64,000 nt of DNA from Medicago truncatula (lineage: Eukaryota > Streptophyta > Magnoliopsida > Fabales > Fabaceae): the NCBI RefSeq assembly GCF_003473485.1, contig NC_053047.1, positions 37,868,972-37,932,971 on the forward strand. The letters are read 5' to 3'. How positions within the stretch are numbered: the stretch's first letter is position 1; each line of letters opens with the position of its first letter. This document shows positions 47,139-59,900 of the stretch, piece after piece. The position numbers and the translations under genes were made by a program. The notes beneath the pieces were generated by a model, which saw only the letters and a list, made by a program, of their open reading frames with translations, was not told where the DNA came from and did not search any database.

Positions 47139-50100
47139 TTAATTTTGCTTGAATACAATGACAATTGCAGTGCAGTTATCTTTGCAGCGGCGCTCACGAA
47201 CAGCTTCCTTTACAAGACGGCGGCTCACAGTTGTTACAGATAGTCCCTCCTACAAATGTTTATTCAAGCTTTAGTTATTCAAGTAAAGCAACCTCCTCAG
47301 GAAAAAGGAATTTTAACAAGTTTACTATTTCATTATATTATTTCTTGAAATAAGTTGTGACAATTTTATTTACTGAAGTGAAAAATGTTAGAATATGATT
47401 GGGTGTCTATGTAAAATGTGTATCGGTGTATAATTACTTAACTCAAATGACATTTAGCCTAGTTTTGTTTTAGGTACAAATTCACCGGCATGTCCTACCT
47501 TAGAATTCTTCACTGAATGGAATGTAATATCAACCCCTATGGATTAAATTTGAGTCTCAATATTGAACCCCGTGAAACCTTTTCTCATACTCTCATTTCT
47601 CATGAACACCCGTGTCATTTTCATTATAACATATATCTAGAGTTTTTATATTCAAACAAAGCAAAACAATTACTTTAACTTTCTTCCAGTCTATGAAAAT
47701 GTACTACCCAAAGTTAAACCAGGACACCACAGCAGTAAGAACAAAGCAATGATTTAACAGAAAAAATGTATTGGAATAATTATTCAACACAGGTTAAAAA
47801 GACGGAAACAAGCTCTTACTTTCAATAACTTCTGAACAAAATCAACAGCATCACTGGGACCAAATACCTGACACAAACCTAAAATGTCAGTTTTATCCTA
47901 GAACAGTAAATTCAAACCAGCAAAATGAGTTATGGTCCAATCTATGGACAAGAAAAGGACATACCCCCCACAAGCCATCACAACCAAGAATGATGAAACG
48001 ATCTCTATCAGTAAGGTCAAAAGAATGGATGTCTGGGGTTGCAACAAGTCCCACCTGCATGACATATTACTCAGAATTACGAAGAAAATAGCGGTTTGTT
48101 CAAATTCTGCTACGCAACAGTGCTATAGCCGTTAATTGACATTTTGTACTAAATAGCACAAACCTAAACAATAGCAAATTGTTCAAATTCCCCTACACTA
48201 CAGAGCTATAGCGCCGCTATAACCGCTAGTTAACAACAATGGGCCTAGTTGATGCTTATCGAGACATTTTCTTTTGCTAACTGAAAGAATGAACAAGTAA
48301 TCATTTAGAAAAGTTTAGAGGCAAACCTTTTTGAACTGGCGATCTCCAAAAGCCCTAGATACTTCAAGACGCCCTTGTAATCGTCCATTTGAGCTCACAA
48401 TACCACCAGCCTATAATATGTCAGGCTAGAGAACTAATTGAGGTGATGACTCCAACAGCACAAATATACATATAGATGGTAATAATTTCACTCTAACGTC
48501 ACCAATTCTAAAATGAAATGCATCACAAAAATATGAATATTTCAATTACTTCAGGGTTCTGGTAGACCTGAGTTAGTTAAGTTGTTGACAACATAAAGAG
48601 ATGGTTCTAGGCTTCTAGCAAATAGTAATAATATGTGTGCATAACTTAATCTAAAACTGTTAAATTTTGCTCCACAATGAGAGTGGAAAACATGTTACAG
48701 AGAGTGCAGTTAAATGTTCTATATAGAGGTGAAAATGGTAACTTTAATGGAATGCAGGGAGTTAAGGTCTTATTTGTTAACTGCATGCACAAAGAAATAT
48801 CAAGTAACAGGTATTGGTAAATAATTTTGGTGATATAATTGACCATCATTGATGCATCTTAAACCTTCTGAATGCGTGCACGTTCCTGTGGGAATATAGG
48901 TTTATGTTCTCTTGTCAAAACAATGGCCTTGAGAGCAGGGACTCCATCTGAGTTATCTTTGGATCCATCAGGTATCGTTGAGCGAGCTAAAACTGCTTTG
49001 GCGTCTCCTACATTTGCGATAAAAACCTAACAAAAATTCGGCAAACAAAAACAGCCAAAATTTAGCACTTTTACCTGACTTGAGAGAGCACTAAAACAAA
49101 TCAAGAGCAAAGGAAAAAATCATCACGAAAATAAACAACTCATATTCTGGCCCAATTGGTGCACGATTTATCGACAAAATATCCAACACTGTATTAGCGT
49201 ATGTCCTAACAGATAAGTTATTCCTGAAGCAAGCAGCACAAACTACTTATATACTCCCTCCCCAAAATGTAAGCAAAAACGGGTCAACATAAGTTGATGT
49301 ATTTGGTTCAAAGTTTGTACCAAATACATCAACTTATGTTGAGTCATTTTTGCTTACATTTTGGGACGGAGGGAGTACAGAGTAAATAAAATAAGTAACC
49401 GTAAACTTACTTTTTGTCCCAATACCCAAACACATACGGCTGTAGCACCATCCTGCCATCCCCCTGGAAAAGTGCTTAGACTTCAGCAAGAAATAAATAG
49501 CAACAAAATCATCTCTCAAAAATATAAGCCATCAACTTGTAAGTTGTATCCAATCTGAATGCTAAAACAGCATGGAGAAATATGAAAATTTCATGTAACA
49601 TGACTTTCTACGTCGTTACCAAAACATGTGAAAAAAGAATGAAACTGCCGTATGTGCAACACATTCAAACTCGATTCAGCCATGTGTTGAACAGAAGATC
49701 AACAAATTCAAAGCGTTCAAATTGTACCTTCAGCACTTGCTTGAAGAAGAGACTCATCAGTTTTACGAAAACCTAAAACAGAATAAAAACACGAAATTAA
49801 AATTCTATATAAAAGAAAATGAAGAATAGAAGTATTCCGCACAAGACTCCATTTGGTAGCCAACGAAAAGGGGGTGTCAATAAAGAACTGCTACGTGGAA
49901 TGCTTACCATCAAGTATAGATCTTTTAGCAGTCTTTACGTCCAACTGAAACACAACACAGGCGAGAGAAAAGATGAGAAGCCAAATATAAGAATTAGAGA
50001 GCAAGAGACAGGTGAGATAAATAAATCAAGTTTGAAACAAATCTCCAGAGAAGCCCATAAAAATTCATTTCCAAGTTCAAACATTCCATTTTTCATATTA

Positions 50101-52650
50101 TAGGTCATCATCTGTTTTTTATCTATAATAAAATTGGATTTTGGGTTTCGTTACTAAACAAGCAACATTTAGAACAGTGTTGTCAATTGCGGATCACAGA
50201 AAATAGTGGTTTGTTCGAATTCCTCTACACTACAGTACTATAGCGCCTCTATAACCGCTATTTGACAAAACACTTGTATAAAATTGCATATTGCGGGACA
50301 ACAGCAATTTGTTCAAATCCCGCTGTATTATAGCTCTATGGCGCCGCTATTTGATGACACTGGCTTAAAATTTATGATATCCTATTCCAACCCAATCATT
50401 TTTTCTGAAGAAAAAACTAATTTAGAGATTTAGAGTCAGTCATGGTGTTGATACATAGGCTCTAATATTCAATAGCTCGTGTTAAGTAAACCTGGTAAAA
50501 TTATAACATTACAAAGCATATATATACTGATTATATTTAGTCACTCATTCAATTAGCTTATGTCTTATATCTAAATGCCTTGGCCAGTTAAAAGATAATT
50601 CAATTGGTTTATGTCTTATATCTAGATGCCTTGGCCAGTTAAAAGATAAATAAGTTTAAGTTCCCATAAATAAGCATATTACTCTCTGAAGTATGGTTGA
50701 ACAGTTCTCTTTAACTGGTTTTTAAAAAGGACCTAACAATAAATTGATAACAGCCCAACATAATGACAAAATGTGAAAGTAAAAGACTTTTCAGTCAGCC
50801 ATAGCCTTAAGAATTTAAATGATAAAATGTACATGAAATTAGACCAAGCAAACACACCAACTCACGTGGTAATCCTGATGCGAGGACGTTCCCATGCAAA
50901 TGCTTTTGAGCATACTCTGCAGCTAACCGGCCCCCATGCCCATCATAAATTGCAAAGTGAGCACATCTGAAAAGTGAAAATCAAGAACTCAGTATTATCA
51001 ATCAATGCAATAGAAAATAACTCCAGAAGCACACATTGTTGTTAAACAAATGTTACATATCTTTTCGCTCTAATTAGTTTCCTAAAGAAGAGAAACACAA
51101 AAAACAATGAGATGAAAATGAGAATTTGAATCCTCTAAATCAAAAAAAGTGTACAAATATAATCAACTATTGAGATTATAATAAGATTACACACGTGTAA
51201 AATAATTTGTAGAGTTGTCTTCATAAACGGCTTAATATAGTGTTTATTCAATAAACGCTTATCATATGAAAGCTTATATTACAAGGGATTGAATTCAATG
51301 TTATTTGTGTTGTTGAAAAGATATTTACTTTCAGTTGTCCGTATTTGCTTTTGCACTCAAAAATAGAATTTAGGATTCCAAGAGCGGACACATGTAAGCT
51401 CATCATAAATAGTTTTTATCGGCTAACTTGGAGATGCTATTAAAATAAGCAGAAAAAAGCTCATGTTCAGAACATAAGTATTCTTACAAGTTTTTCAAAA
51501 CACTTACAGTGCCCATATCATGGAAATTTAAATAAACTCCAAATATAAGCTAAGTTCTTCAAACACCAGATAACATCTACTAAGTTGTTCAGCTAAAACC
51601 TCTTTGGATAAATAACTAATTAAGCGCTTATAGCATAAGGGTTTATCATATTAAGTGCTTATATATAAACTATTTCTATAGCAAAATATAGAATAGCGTC
51701 AATATGTTTTCGGGTCATGTTAGCAGGGCCATTGGTTAAGGAGTTAAGAATAGAAAGAAAAGACAAATTTTACATTGAAAATAACTCTTTTTTCAACTTT
51801 CAAAAAGTAGAATACACAATTTTCAAGTTAACATTTCCTTTTATAATCCCTATGTTTTCATATAAGTTATAAGCAGTTTTCATAAGCTATTATGAAGAGC
51901 TTATTCAAATAATCCGAAAACAGCTAATGAAAATATCATAGATTGTTTTTATAAGCTCTCCCAAACAATCTATCACAAGTACTTATATCAGTAGATAAGC
52001 TCGAATAAGTCAATCCAATATCCCTAAATGGATTAGGCTTATTTTGAGCTTGTGCAAAACAGCTTATGCAAATAAATAAGCTTTTATGTATTATTCATAA
52101 GTTTGTAAATGTAGTTTATGAAAAAGTGAGAACTTATAAATTAATATAAAAGCTTATTTATTTGCATAAGCTCAAAATAAGCCTAATCCAAACGGTGTAT
52201 ATAAGCATAACATACAAAAATAACATTGCAAAATAAAAATGACAGTATGATTCCCTCAAACAAATGACAGTATGATATAAACATTAAATAACATTGCAAC
52301 AAAAAAAATCAATAAAACATTAGATGCAAGTACAAGATTTTCCTCATTGCATTGCAGCATTTGAACAAATTAACAAAAAAAAAATAATAAATCAATGTAA
52401 AAACTAAAAATGAAAAGAAAAACCTCAAATTTCCAGGGTAATCTTTAACAGCATCAATCAGAACAACCCATTCATCTTCCATAGTCTGTCTCAACCCTTT
52501 ATCTTCAGCAGCATCCGCTTCAATGAGGAAAGTCACTTCCTTTGAACCATTTTCTTTCGAAGATTCAACCCTTAACTTCTTCGATGCAGAAATTTCGTCT
52601 TTGTTTTCTGAATCGGATTCACGTTTATGGGTTGTTATCAATTCGTTCAT
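47139..52650 (-). CDS. protein phosphatase 2C (PPM family), 10 exons
   Basis: Exons on the minus strand: 52650-52424, 50966-50858, 49944-49908, 49772-49728, 49463-49411, 49026-48865, 48410-48327, 48054-47965, 47867-47820, 47249-47139. All GT-AG, phases agree, 321 residues. PP2C motifs: MED at 57-59, YDGHGG at 83-88, DGATAV at 144-149, ANVGDAKAV at 161-169, then LEVSRAFGD, GCDGLWG at 263-269, and KDNCTAIVIV from 308. The metal-binding acidic residues (D59, D84, D265, D309) are present, so a Mg/Mn-dependent Ser/Thr phosphatase is expected. It resembles Arabidopsis At1g18030-type PP2Cs rather than ABA co-receptors. An in-frame ATG at 52746 would add 32 residues; 52650 is preferred because the sequence before it looks like a leader (CTAGGGTTTTC). 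Confidence 0.94.
48085..48240. repeat. 'GCTATAGCGCCGCTATA' repeat in PP2C intron 7 region, copy 1
   Basis: Two half-units ('gcggtttgttcaaattctgctac...gctatagccg' and 'gcaaattgttcaaattcccctacac...gctatagcgccgctataaccgct') in tandem, within the intron between exons 7 and 8. A second occurrence lies at 50175-50365. Confidence 0.65.
49254..49375. mobile_element. Stowaway-like MITE in PP2C intron 5
   Basis: Ends CTCCCTCCCCAAAATGTAAGC and the inverse ending GGGACGGAGGGAG, TA on both sides (49252-49253, 49376-49377). The whole element is nearly a perfect palindrome (for example 'catcaacttatgtt' faces 'aacataagttgatg') and would fold into a long hairpin in the pre-mRNA. Confidence 0.88.
50175..50365. 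repeat. 'GCTATAGCGCCGCTATA' repeat in PP2C intron 2, copy 2
   Basis: The same two-part structure as at 48085-48240: 'agtggtttgttcgaattcctc...tatagcgcctctataaccgct' and 'gcaatttgttcaaatcccgc...ctatggcgccgctatttga'. Flanking 'gtcaatt' and 'gatgacactgg' differ. Confidence 0.65.
51590..52200. repeat. 'CTTATAAGCT' MITE family in PP2C intron 1
   Basis: 51590-52030 has the phrases 'taaataactaattaagcgcttatagcataag', in part, and 'ctctcccaaacaatctatcac'; 52030-52195 is a near-perfect palindrome ending 'gagcttgtgcaaa...' and its complement 'tttgcataagctc'. This makes up a good part of the 1.46-kb intron. Confidence 0.6.
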
Positions 52651-53973
52651 TTTCTTTGATTTTTTTTTTTTGAAATGGGGATTTGGGGAAATTGATGAAA
52701 ACCCTAGAAATTTAGGACTCTCTTTACTCTTCTCTTCTTTCAACAAAAATAATTAGGCAAATAATTTTCTTTCTTAACTAAAAACTAATATCGGGTGTCC
52801 TAAATTCAGAAATTGTCATTTATTCACTTTATTACCAAAAATGTAAGCACTAAACAATTTTTAACTTAGTTATACTATGGATAGGGTTGATCTATATTAT
52901 AGACCAAATAAATGAATTAATCAATGAATTTATAAGATGATTTTTAGTTTACATTAGGGATTGTTGGGGGTATATTTTATGAGACATAATTAATTTTGGT
53001 AAAATAAAATACTTCTTCTTAAAGTTTGATTTGGGTCTCTACGTATTTTGCCTAATCTCTTTTATCATTTCAATTTCAATTAAGAGTGCACAAAGACTCT
53101 CCACCAACCTAAACTTTGAATAACTTAAAAAACACGATAACTCACATGTAGACATGATCGATTCATAGGTCATTAGATAAAGTTATCAATTGCAAACAAG
53201 TTAATGAGATCTAGGTCGTGGAAATAAAATCATTGGAAATTGAACTCACCATAAGTACTAAATGTAGAGAGGGTGAGTTTATTTCTTAGACTTTTCGTTG
53301 CTCGAGTATACAATTTTTTAAAGCAAATGCTATCAAGTACCATAAGGTTTTTCTTAAAAAAAAAAAAAAGTGTCGTAAGGTTGTGTTTAGTAGTTTCAAA
53401 GGGAGGAGAGCAGAGGGATTTAGGGTCATCTCAAACTCCTTCAAACACCTACCCTTTAACCATAAGACTACACCTTTCAAGGTATTATATTTTTTCATGT
53501 TATGTATATGAAATAAGAAACATTATCTAAATCTCACACACATCAACGAAATCTTAAATTCAAATTGAGTGAAAATATCTAATATAGTATTATTAATATT
53601 GTTAATTGAGTCAGATATAAACATAATTTCGCCTATAAATTAAACTTAATTATTCTAACAATTCGTCTTTAAATGAAATTTATTCACAACTTGAGTCAAA
53701 CCACATTATTTAATATCATATGTTGTAAGAAAATAAAACAGCAACAATGTTTTTTTCAAGGGAACACACAAATGTTATAATTTCAACTTTATGATCTCGT
53801 TTTCAATTTTTTTTTTAATTTCACTTCACTCTTCACCATCTCCGATTTCAACAAAACCCTAACACCTTCATCTCTTCAAACCAAACACCATTTTCATTTC
53901 CAAATATAAAAACCCTAACCCTAATTTCCTTCAATTTCATGAAACCACCGTAATTTTATCCCCAATTCCGAAA
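52651..53973. promoter_or_regulatory. divergent promoter region between PP2C and dioxygenase genes
   Basis: The two genes are head to head with 1323 bp between start codons. Telo-box-type motifs occur in both leaders: AAACCCTA at about 52701-52708 (51-58 bp upstream of the PP2C ATG, complement strand), and AAACCCTAACCCTAA at 53909-53923 plus AAACCCTAA near 53854 before the dioxygenase ATG. In plants these are common in promoters and 5' leaders of growth-related genes. The middle of the region is AT-rich with no coding content. Confidence 0.6.
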
Positions 53974-56900
53974 ATGCCCCCACACGGTGGCGATTCCACC
54001 ACCGTAACCGGTAACGGAACAATGGCGAATTCGAGAATGAGGCTGAGATTGAACCCTAACAAGGATCACAAACCAGAAGGTTACGATGATCTTGAATTGG
54101 ATTTCAGTCCTTCGATTTTCAGCTCGTTGGAGAAACATCTTCCTCCGAATATGCTCGTTTTTTCGCGTGATGATAAAGCTAAATTCATGCGTGAGATTTT
54201 GCTCAAGTATCTTCCTAATGGTGAACGTCACAGAGTATGGTTTTTTCAATTTTTACAATCATTTTTTTGCAAAGTTTGTATTTTTTTTTTCGTTTTCTAT
54301 GAAGCTCTGACACACACCGAATACAACACTGACACGTCGGCACCGATGGCGCGATTTAAGAAAATCACACAGCTGAATGTAATCACATGTCTCGGTGTCG
54401 ACACTGGAGAATTCGATCAACATAACATAGGGTATATTTGGATAAACAGCTTGTTGTACTGTACAACCACTTATCATGATAAAAGCTTATGTATAAGTTT
54501 GCATAAGCTATTATTATAGCAAATGATAAAATAATGTTAAATTGTTTTTGTATATTTCACTAGTTTTTTTTTTTTTTTTTGGTACATTTTACTAGCTGCT
54601 TTTATTAGCTATATTGGAGAATTTATGAAAATAAGTTGAAAAAAGCTTCTGTCATAAGCTATTTTCATAAGTCCTCCCAAACAGTCTCACAAAACTTACG
54701 CCAGTAGATAAGCTATAAAAACAATTTAACGTTATCTTATCTTTTGCTATAAAAATAGCTTATGCAAGCTTATACATAAGCACTTGTGGGTTATAAGCTG
54801 CAAATAAGCTGTTATCCAAAGAGGCCCATAGTATGTTAATGTTTTGATCAAGTACCTTCCAACTGGAGAGCATAACATAGTATGTTTATGTTTTATTTTA
54901 TTTTATTTTGTGATTTTTTTGAAGTATCTATGTTATGGGAAAAAGGAAATCAAATAAGGGGCCTGTTTGGATTGACTTATTTGAGTTTATCTACTTACAT
55001 AAGTACTTATTAGACTGTTTGTGAGAACTTATGTCATAAGCTGTTTTCAGCTTATTTTAATTTCTTCAGGATAATTTATGAAAACAATTAGTTATAGATT
55101 ATATGAAAACAAATTAATTTTATTTTATCTTTTGTTATAGAAATAGCATATACCAGGTGCTGATATATGATAAGTTCTTAGACTATAAGTTGTTTATCCA
55201 AACAGGGCCAAGGTGAAAGGTTTTAATTAAAAAAAGGTTGAAAAATTATTTTTTAAAATTTTTTGGGATGAATTTGATGAGTTGTGTTTTATGCATAGGC
55301 GTAATTTGATCCATGCAGCCGACGCCAATTAGTTGGGCAAGGCTTGGTTGTTGTTGTTATTATGTTCATTGTATAGGTGGAAGAATGTTGTTAACTTGTT
55401 AGGTTGTTGAGCTAGTGATCTGATATTAACTGTAAAATGTCATATCTACCACAATTGCAAGATTGTTGTGTTGTGTGGTGGATGGGTAGTCATGCTCTGA
55501 CTTAATAGTAGCCATGCAACTGGCTTAATGAACTAAATAATTAGAGCAGCACAAACACTGGACATGACATTGACACATTGACACCGTTAGTAATTTAAGA
55601 AAATAACATAATTGAATGTTATCAGATGTGTCAGTGTCACGGACACGCCGTCAGTCAGAAGTATCAGTGCTGGAGATGATTTTTCTTAGGTGTTTATGTT
55701 CTGATTTGAAAAGTGAAAAAAGTTAAATTTAACAAGGTGATTGATTTTAATTACAAAAAAAAGTAGAAAGATCTTTTTTGGGGATGAATTTGATGGGGTG
55801 TGTTTATTCATTGCATAAGTGGAAGAATGCGGTTAACTTGTTAGGTTATTGAGCTAGTGATTTGATATTTGATATTTTTATTTTTCTTAAGTGTCTTGTG
55901 TTTTCATTTTTGAATTTCATTTTATGTTGATTAAGTATCTATCAAGTGGAGATCGTAATAGAGCATGTTTATGAATTTGGTAACTTATGTCTATTTATTG
56001 TATGATGTAAGATTGTTCTTGACTTGTTAGGTTGTTGAGCTAGTGATTTGATTTTAACTGTAACATGTCATATTTACCCCAATTGTGAGATTGTTGTGTT
56101 GTGTCGTGAAGGAGTATTCATGGAACTGACTTAATGGACTTGATAATTTAGGTCAATTACGCAAGTATTAAGATTTTGAGTAAACTAAGCATTTGGATTT
56201 TGAGTAAACCTGGGTGTTGAATTGCGTTTCGTTCAACACTCTCGTTTGATGCTTCGCAAAGTTACATTGAAAACTGAAAACCTTATTGGGTGCTTCATTT
56301 GTTGTTTCACACAGTTACGATGAAAATGTTATTGGACGTTGACATGCGTTTGTTTGGTTCAACACTCCCATTTGTTGCTTCACAAATTTATGGTGAAATG
56401 TTATTGGGTGTATGTATTGGTGCAGTAACTTCTTTGCTTTTTCTTTTTGAATGGGTGGTGGTGGGCTGGGGTTAAAGTGCCTTTGAAAAATCTTCCATTA
56501 ATGCTTGAAAGTTGCTATGGAATTACAATATCATTACCATAATCATTATCGGTGATATTATTACCTCACTTTTATGGTTTTGAATATTTTTCAACATAAT
56601 TTTAAGATGTTTCCAATGCTATTTGCAGACTCAGAAGCATAAAGAATACAGACAGAAGATAAATTCACATTATCAGGTATGTAGTAACCAAATATATATT
56701 TTTATACCATTATTTCTGGATGCTTTTGTTTGCCCGTATTACAACTCTAGGTTGGAGACATGTATAGAGAAAACATAAAGTGCTGTAAGAAAATGTAGAT
56801 CTGAAATGAGAAAATTATATGAACGTGTGAGAAAGTGCAGAGTATCTTATATATAGACAAGTAGGTCACGGCATGGAGCTTTTTACTGTTTAATCGGTTC

Positions 56901-59900
56901 ATACAGAAAGCTGGCTAAATGTTGTATGCTGACTGTACAGAGGGCTAAAGCTAATTCAGTAGTTCAAAGCTTAAGAAAGGGTAAAGCCTGCAAGTAGTAC
57001 TCAATTATCCTGACATTAATGTCGAACCTGGTAGGTACTGTATGCAAGACAGTGAGGGGTGAGGGATGAGGGAAAGAATTATTATTATGATTAAATTCTT
57101 AAATAAATAAGGTAGAAAAACCTAACAATGAATCCTACTTCCTGATTTTGACATTTAACCCAGCGAAATTTCGAATGCAAATAATGTCTAAAACCTGAAC
57201 CAAACTGTTGGAAATTCCGCCTTTATTGCGGTCCGCCCCTAGTCGCCTAAATTGCAGCCTTTGGTTTGCCTTCATTGTAGACTCCAACACCATCATTGTG
57301 TTGGTTTTGAGGGGGTGAATTTAGTCCCACATCGGATAGATAAGACTCTTGATAAGAGTTTATAAAGGCGAGACACTCCTCACCTTACAAGCCGGTTTTG
57401 TAAGGATGAACTAGGCCCCAAATTTCAACATGCTATCATAGCTTGTCGAATTCAAGGGCCACCTACCTATCCACGCACCAAGCCCAAAGAGTTCTGGGAA
57501 AAACCCAAGTCCCACATCGGATAGATAAGACTTTTGATAAGAGTTTATAAAGGTGAGGCACTCCTCATCTTATAACCCGGTTTTGTAAGGATGGGTTAGG
57601 CCCCAAATTTCAACACAAACTAAAAACCTTCATCTGCTGTTATTTGTCTAACCACAATATGAGGTTAACAGTTCTCTTTCACTGTATATCCATCCAGCCA
57701 TTAGTATATGAATTCTCTTAAAAGGCGGGGATTTCTATGAAAAAAAGAAGAAGTAATATCTGCAAGAATACAATCTATTAAAAACTCTTACTCTTGTCAC
57801 AATTATTTGGGTTATCCCCTCTCCTTCAAGGTCCTTTTGTACACACCAGTCCTTCATTGAGACAAAGTTGGGACTTGGGAGCATTCGGTTTGAAGAATAT
57901 CCAGAAAGATGTTGATTGTTACTTTGGAGATACATTCAAATTGGTGCCAAAATAGTTTTTTTCTTCATTTGTGAAGCCAATGTCTTTGTGGTGGTCTTAT
58001 TTCCAAGACTTACAAGAATTCTTATAACTTTTGCAGCCTTTGCATCACGAGTTGTACACTTTGAATCCTACGGCATTCTTTGTGCCGACATTTCTGAAAG
58101 CAATAAGTGATAATACAGAGCAAAGCTTTAGAAGCATAATATCCGAGCCCTCTCCAGACATTTATGTATTTCAAATGTTTCAGCCAGAGTTTTGTGAGTT
58201 GCTGCAAGCTGAGGTACTTATCATTTTAACTATCATTGTCAATAGTATAAGCAGTTTTCTGAACCCAAATTGTAACTTGTAAGTGTATTCTTGTGAATAT
58301 ACTAATGTTTTTTATATGTTAAAATCACTTTTGATCTATCTAGATTGAAAATTTTGAGAAATGGGTGGCTGAAGCAAAATTTCGGATCATGCGTCCCAAT
58401 AGAATGAATAAATATGGTGCTGTACTTGATGACTTTGGCCTTGAACCAATGCTTGACAAGCTTATGGATGATTTTGTTCGTCCTTTATCTAGAGGTAAAT
58501 GTTCTGTCACGGTGATCTGATCAAACATATTTATTCTATTAAAATGATTTAGGGGGGCTTTTGTTTTTCATATAAAAATTTCTGATGATTTGTTATGTTA
58601 ATTGATTATTGTTTGTCATTCAGTCTTCTATCCAGAAGTTGGAGGAGCAACCTTGGATTCACATCATGGATTTGTTGTTGAATATGGTGAAGATAAAGAT
58701 CTTGATTTGGGTAAGATTTTGGTTTGATGAGCTTTTCTAATAATTCCCATAGCTATATTCATAATACCGGACGTGTACAGAAGAGGGCTAATTTCTTTAC
58801 ATGAACTATACAACATTGCATCGTTGTTGCTATGCAGCTTTTTGATGAATATGAATTTTGACAACTTAAATCCTTCCTTTTGATTGAGGCCATGTGTGTT
58901 TTATTATCGGCGACCGATATTTTGATGCTGTTGGATTCATATACTGGTTAATATACACCTGCATTCCCGATGTTAATATTTCTGATTATTTACAATCTAG
59001 AGTCTTACTTCTGTAGGTTTCCATGTGGATGACTCGGAAGTAACCCTGAATGTTTGCTTGGGTAAGGAATTTTCTGGAGGGGAGTTGTTTTTTCGAGGAA
59101 CAAGATGTGAGAAACATGTAAATACAGGAAGTCAACCAGAGGTAAGTCATGGAGATCGGAGCAATTTGGCACCATTGACTACTTTTCTATAAACTTATTG
59201 GCCTAGATAAAAGCAGTATGTGTATAGAAAAAGGTAATCTGATTTTAAAAATTTAGAACTGCATTTGAGCTTAATGAAATGTTGGCTTGGTTTGATTACC
59301 AACCCAGGCCCTTATAACATCATGCAAAAATTAAATAATGCTCCTCAGGTGTGTTTTGCAAGTTGGACGAGTTTGTGTATCTGTTTGTATTTCTGTTTTG
59401 ATAGTGAAAACACATCCACATGATGCAATTATTCATTCAGGAAACATGTTCTGTTCCGAGGGAGTTATTAGTGTTGTCTATTTACTGTTGTAAAAAGATT
59501 TATGTACCATTCCTTCTTGCTATTTCTCATAGGTGGTTGTACACTTTTTTTACGGAGTCCATTATTTGAAAGCAGGAAGTCTTTGATTATTCCCATGTCC
59601 CTGGACGGGCTGTGCTTCATCGTGGTCGACACCGTCATGGTGCTAGAGCGACAACATCTGGGCATCGAATGAACTTCCTTATGTGGTGCAGAAGGTGATT
59701 TCATCTGTTGGTTACCATCAATTGCTACATCAGTTTGTCTTAATGTTTTTGTATCCTTTAGTAGCTAAATAAAGATGAAATTTTCATCATTTCATTGCAG
59801 TTCTGTCTTCAGAGAGATGAAACTGCATCAAAAGGATTTTTCCAGTTGGTGTGGTGAATGCAACCGCATGAAAATGGAAAGACAACGCTCCACATGTGCT

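Noticed and set aside
54235..54519. Read-through extension of dioxygenase exon 1 as a short alternative protein
   Set aside because: It crosses a good GT donor into poly-T and a repeat; the following exons fit the family exactly when the intron is removed.
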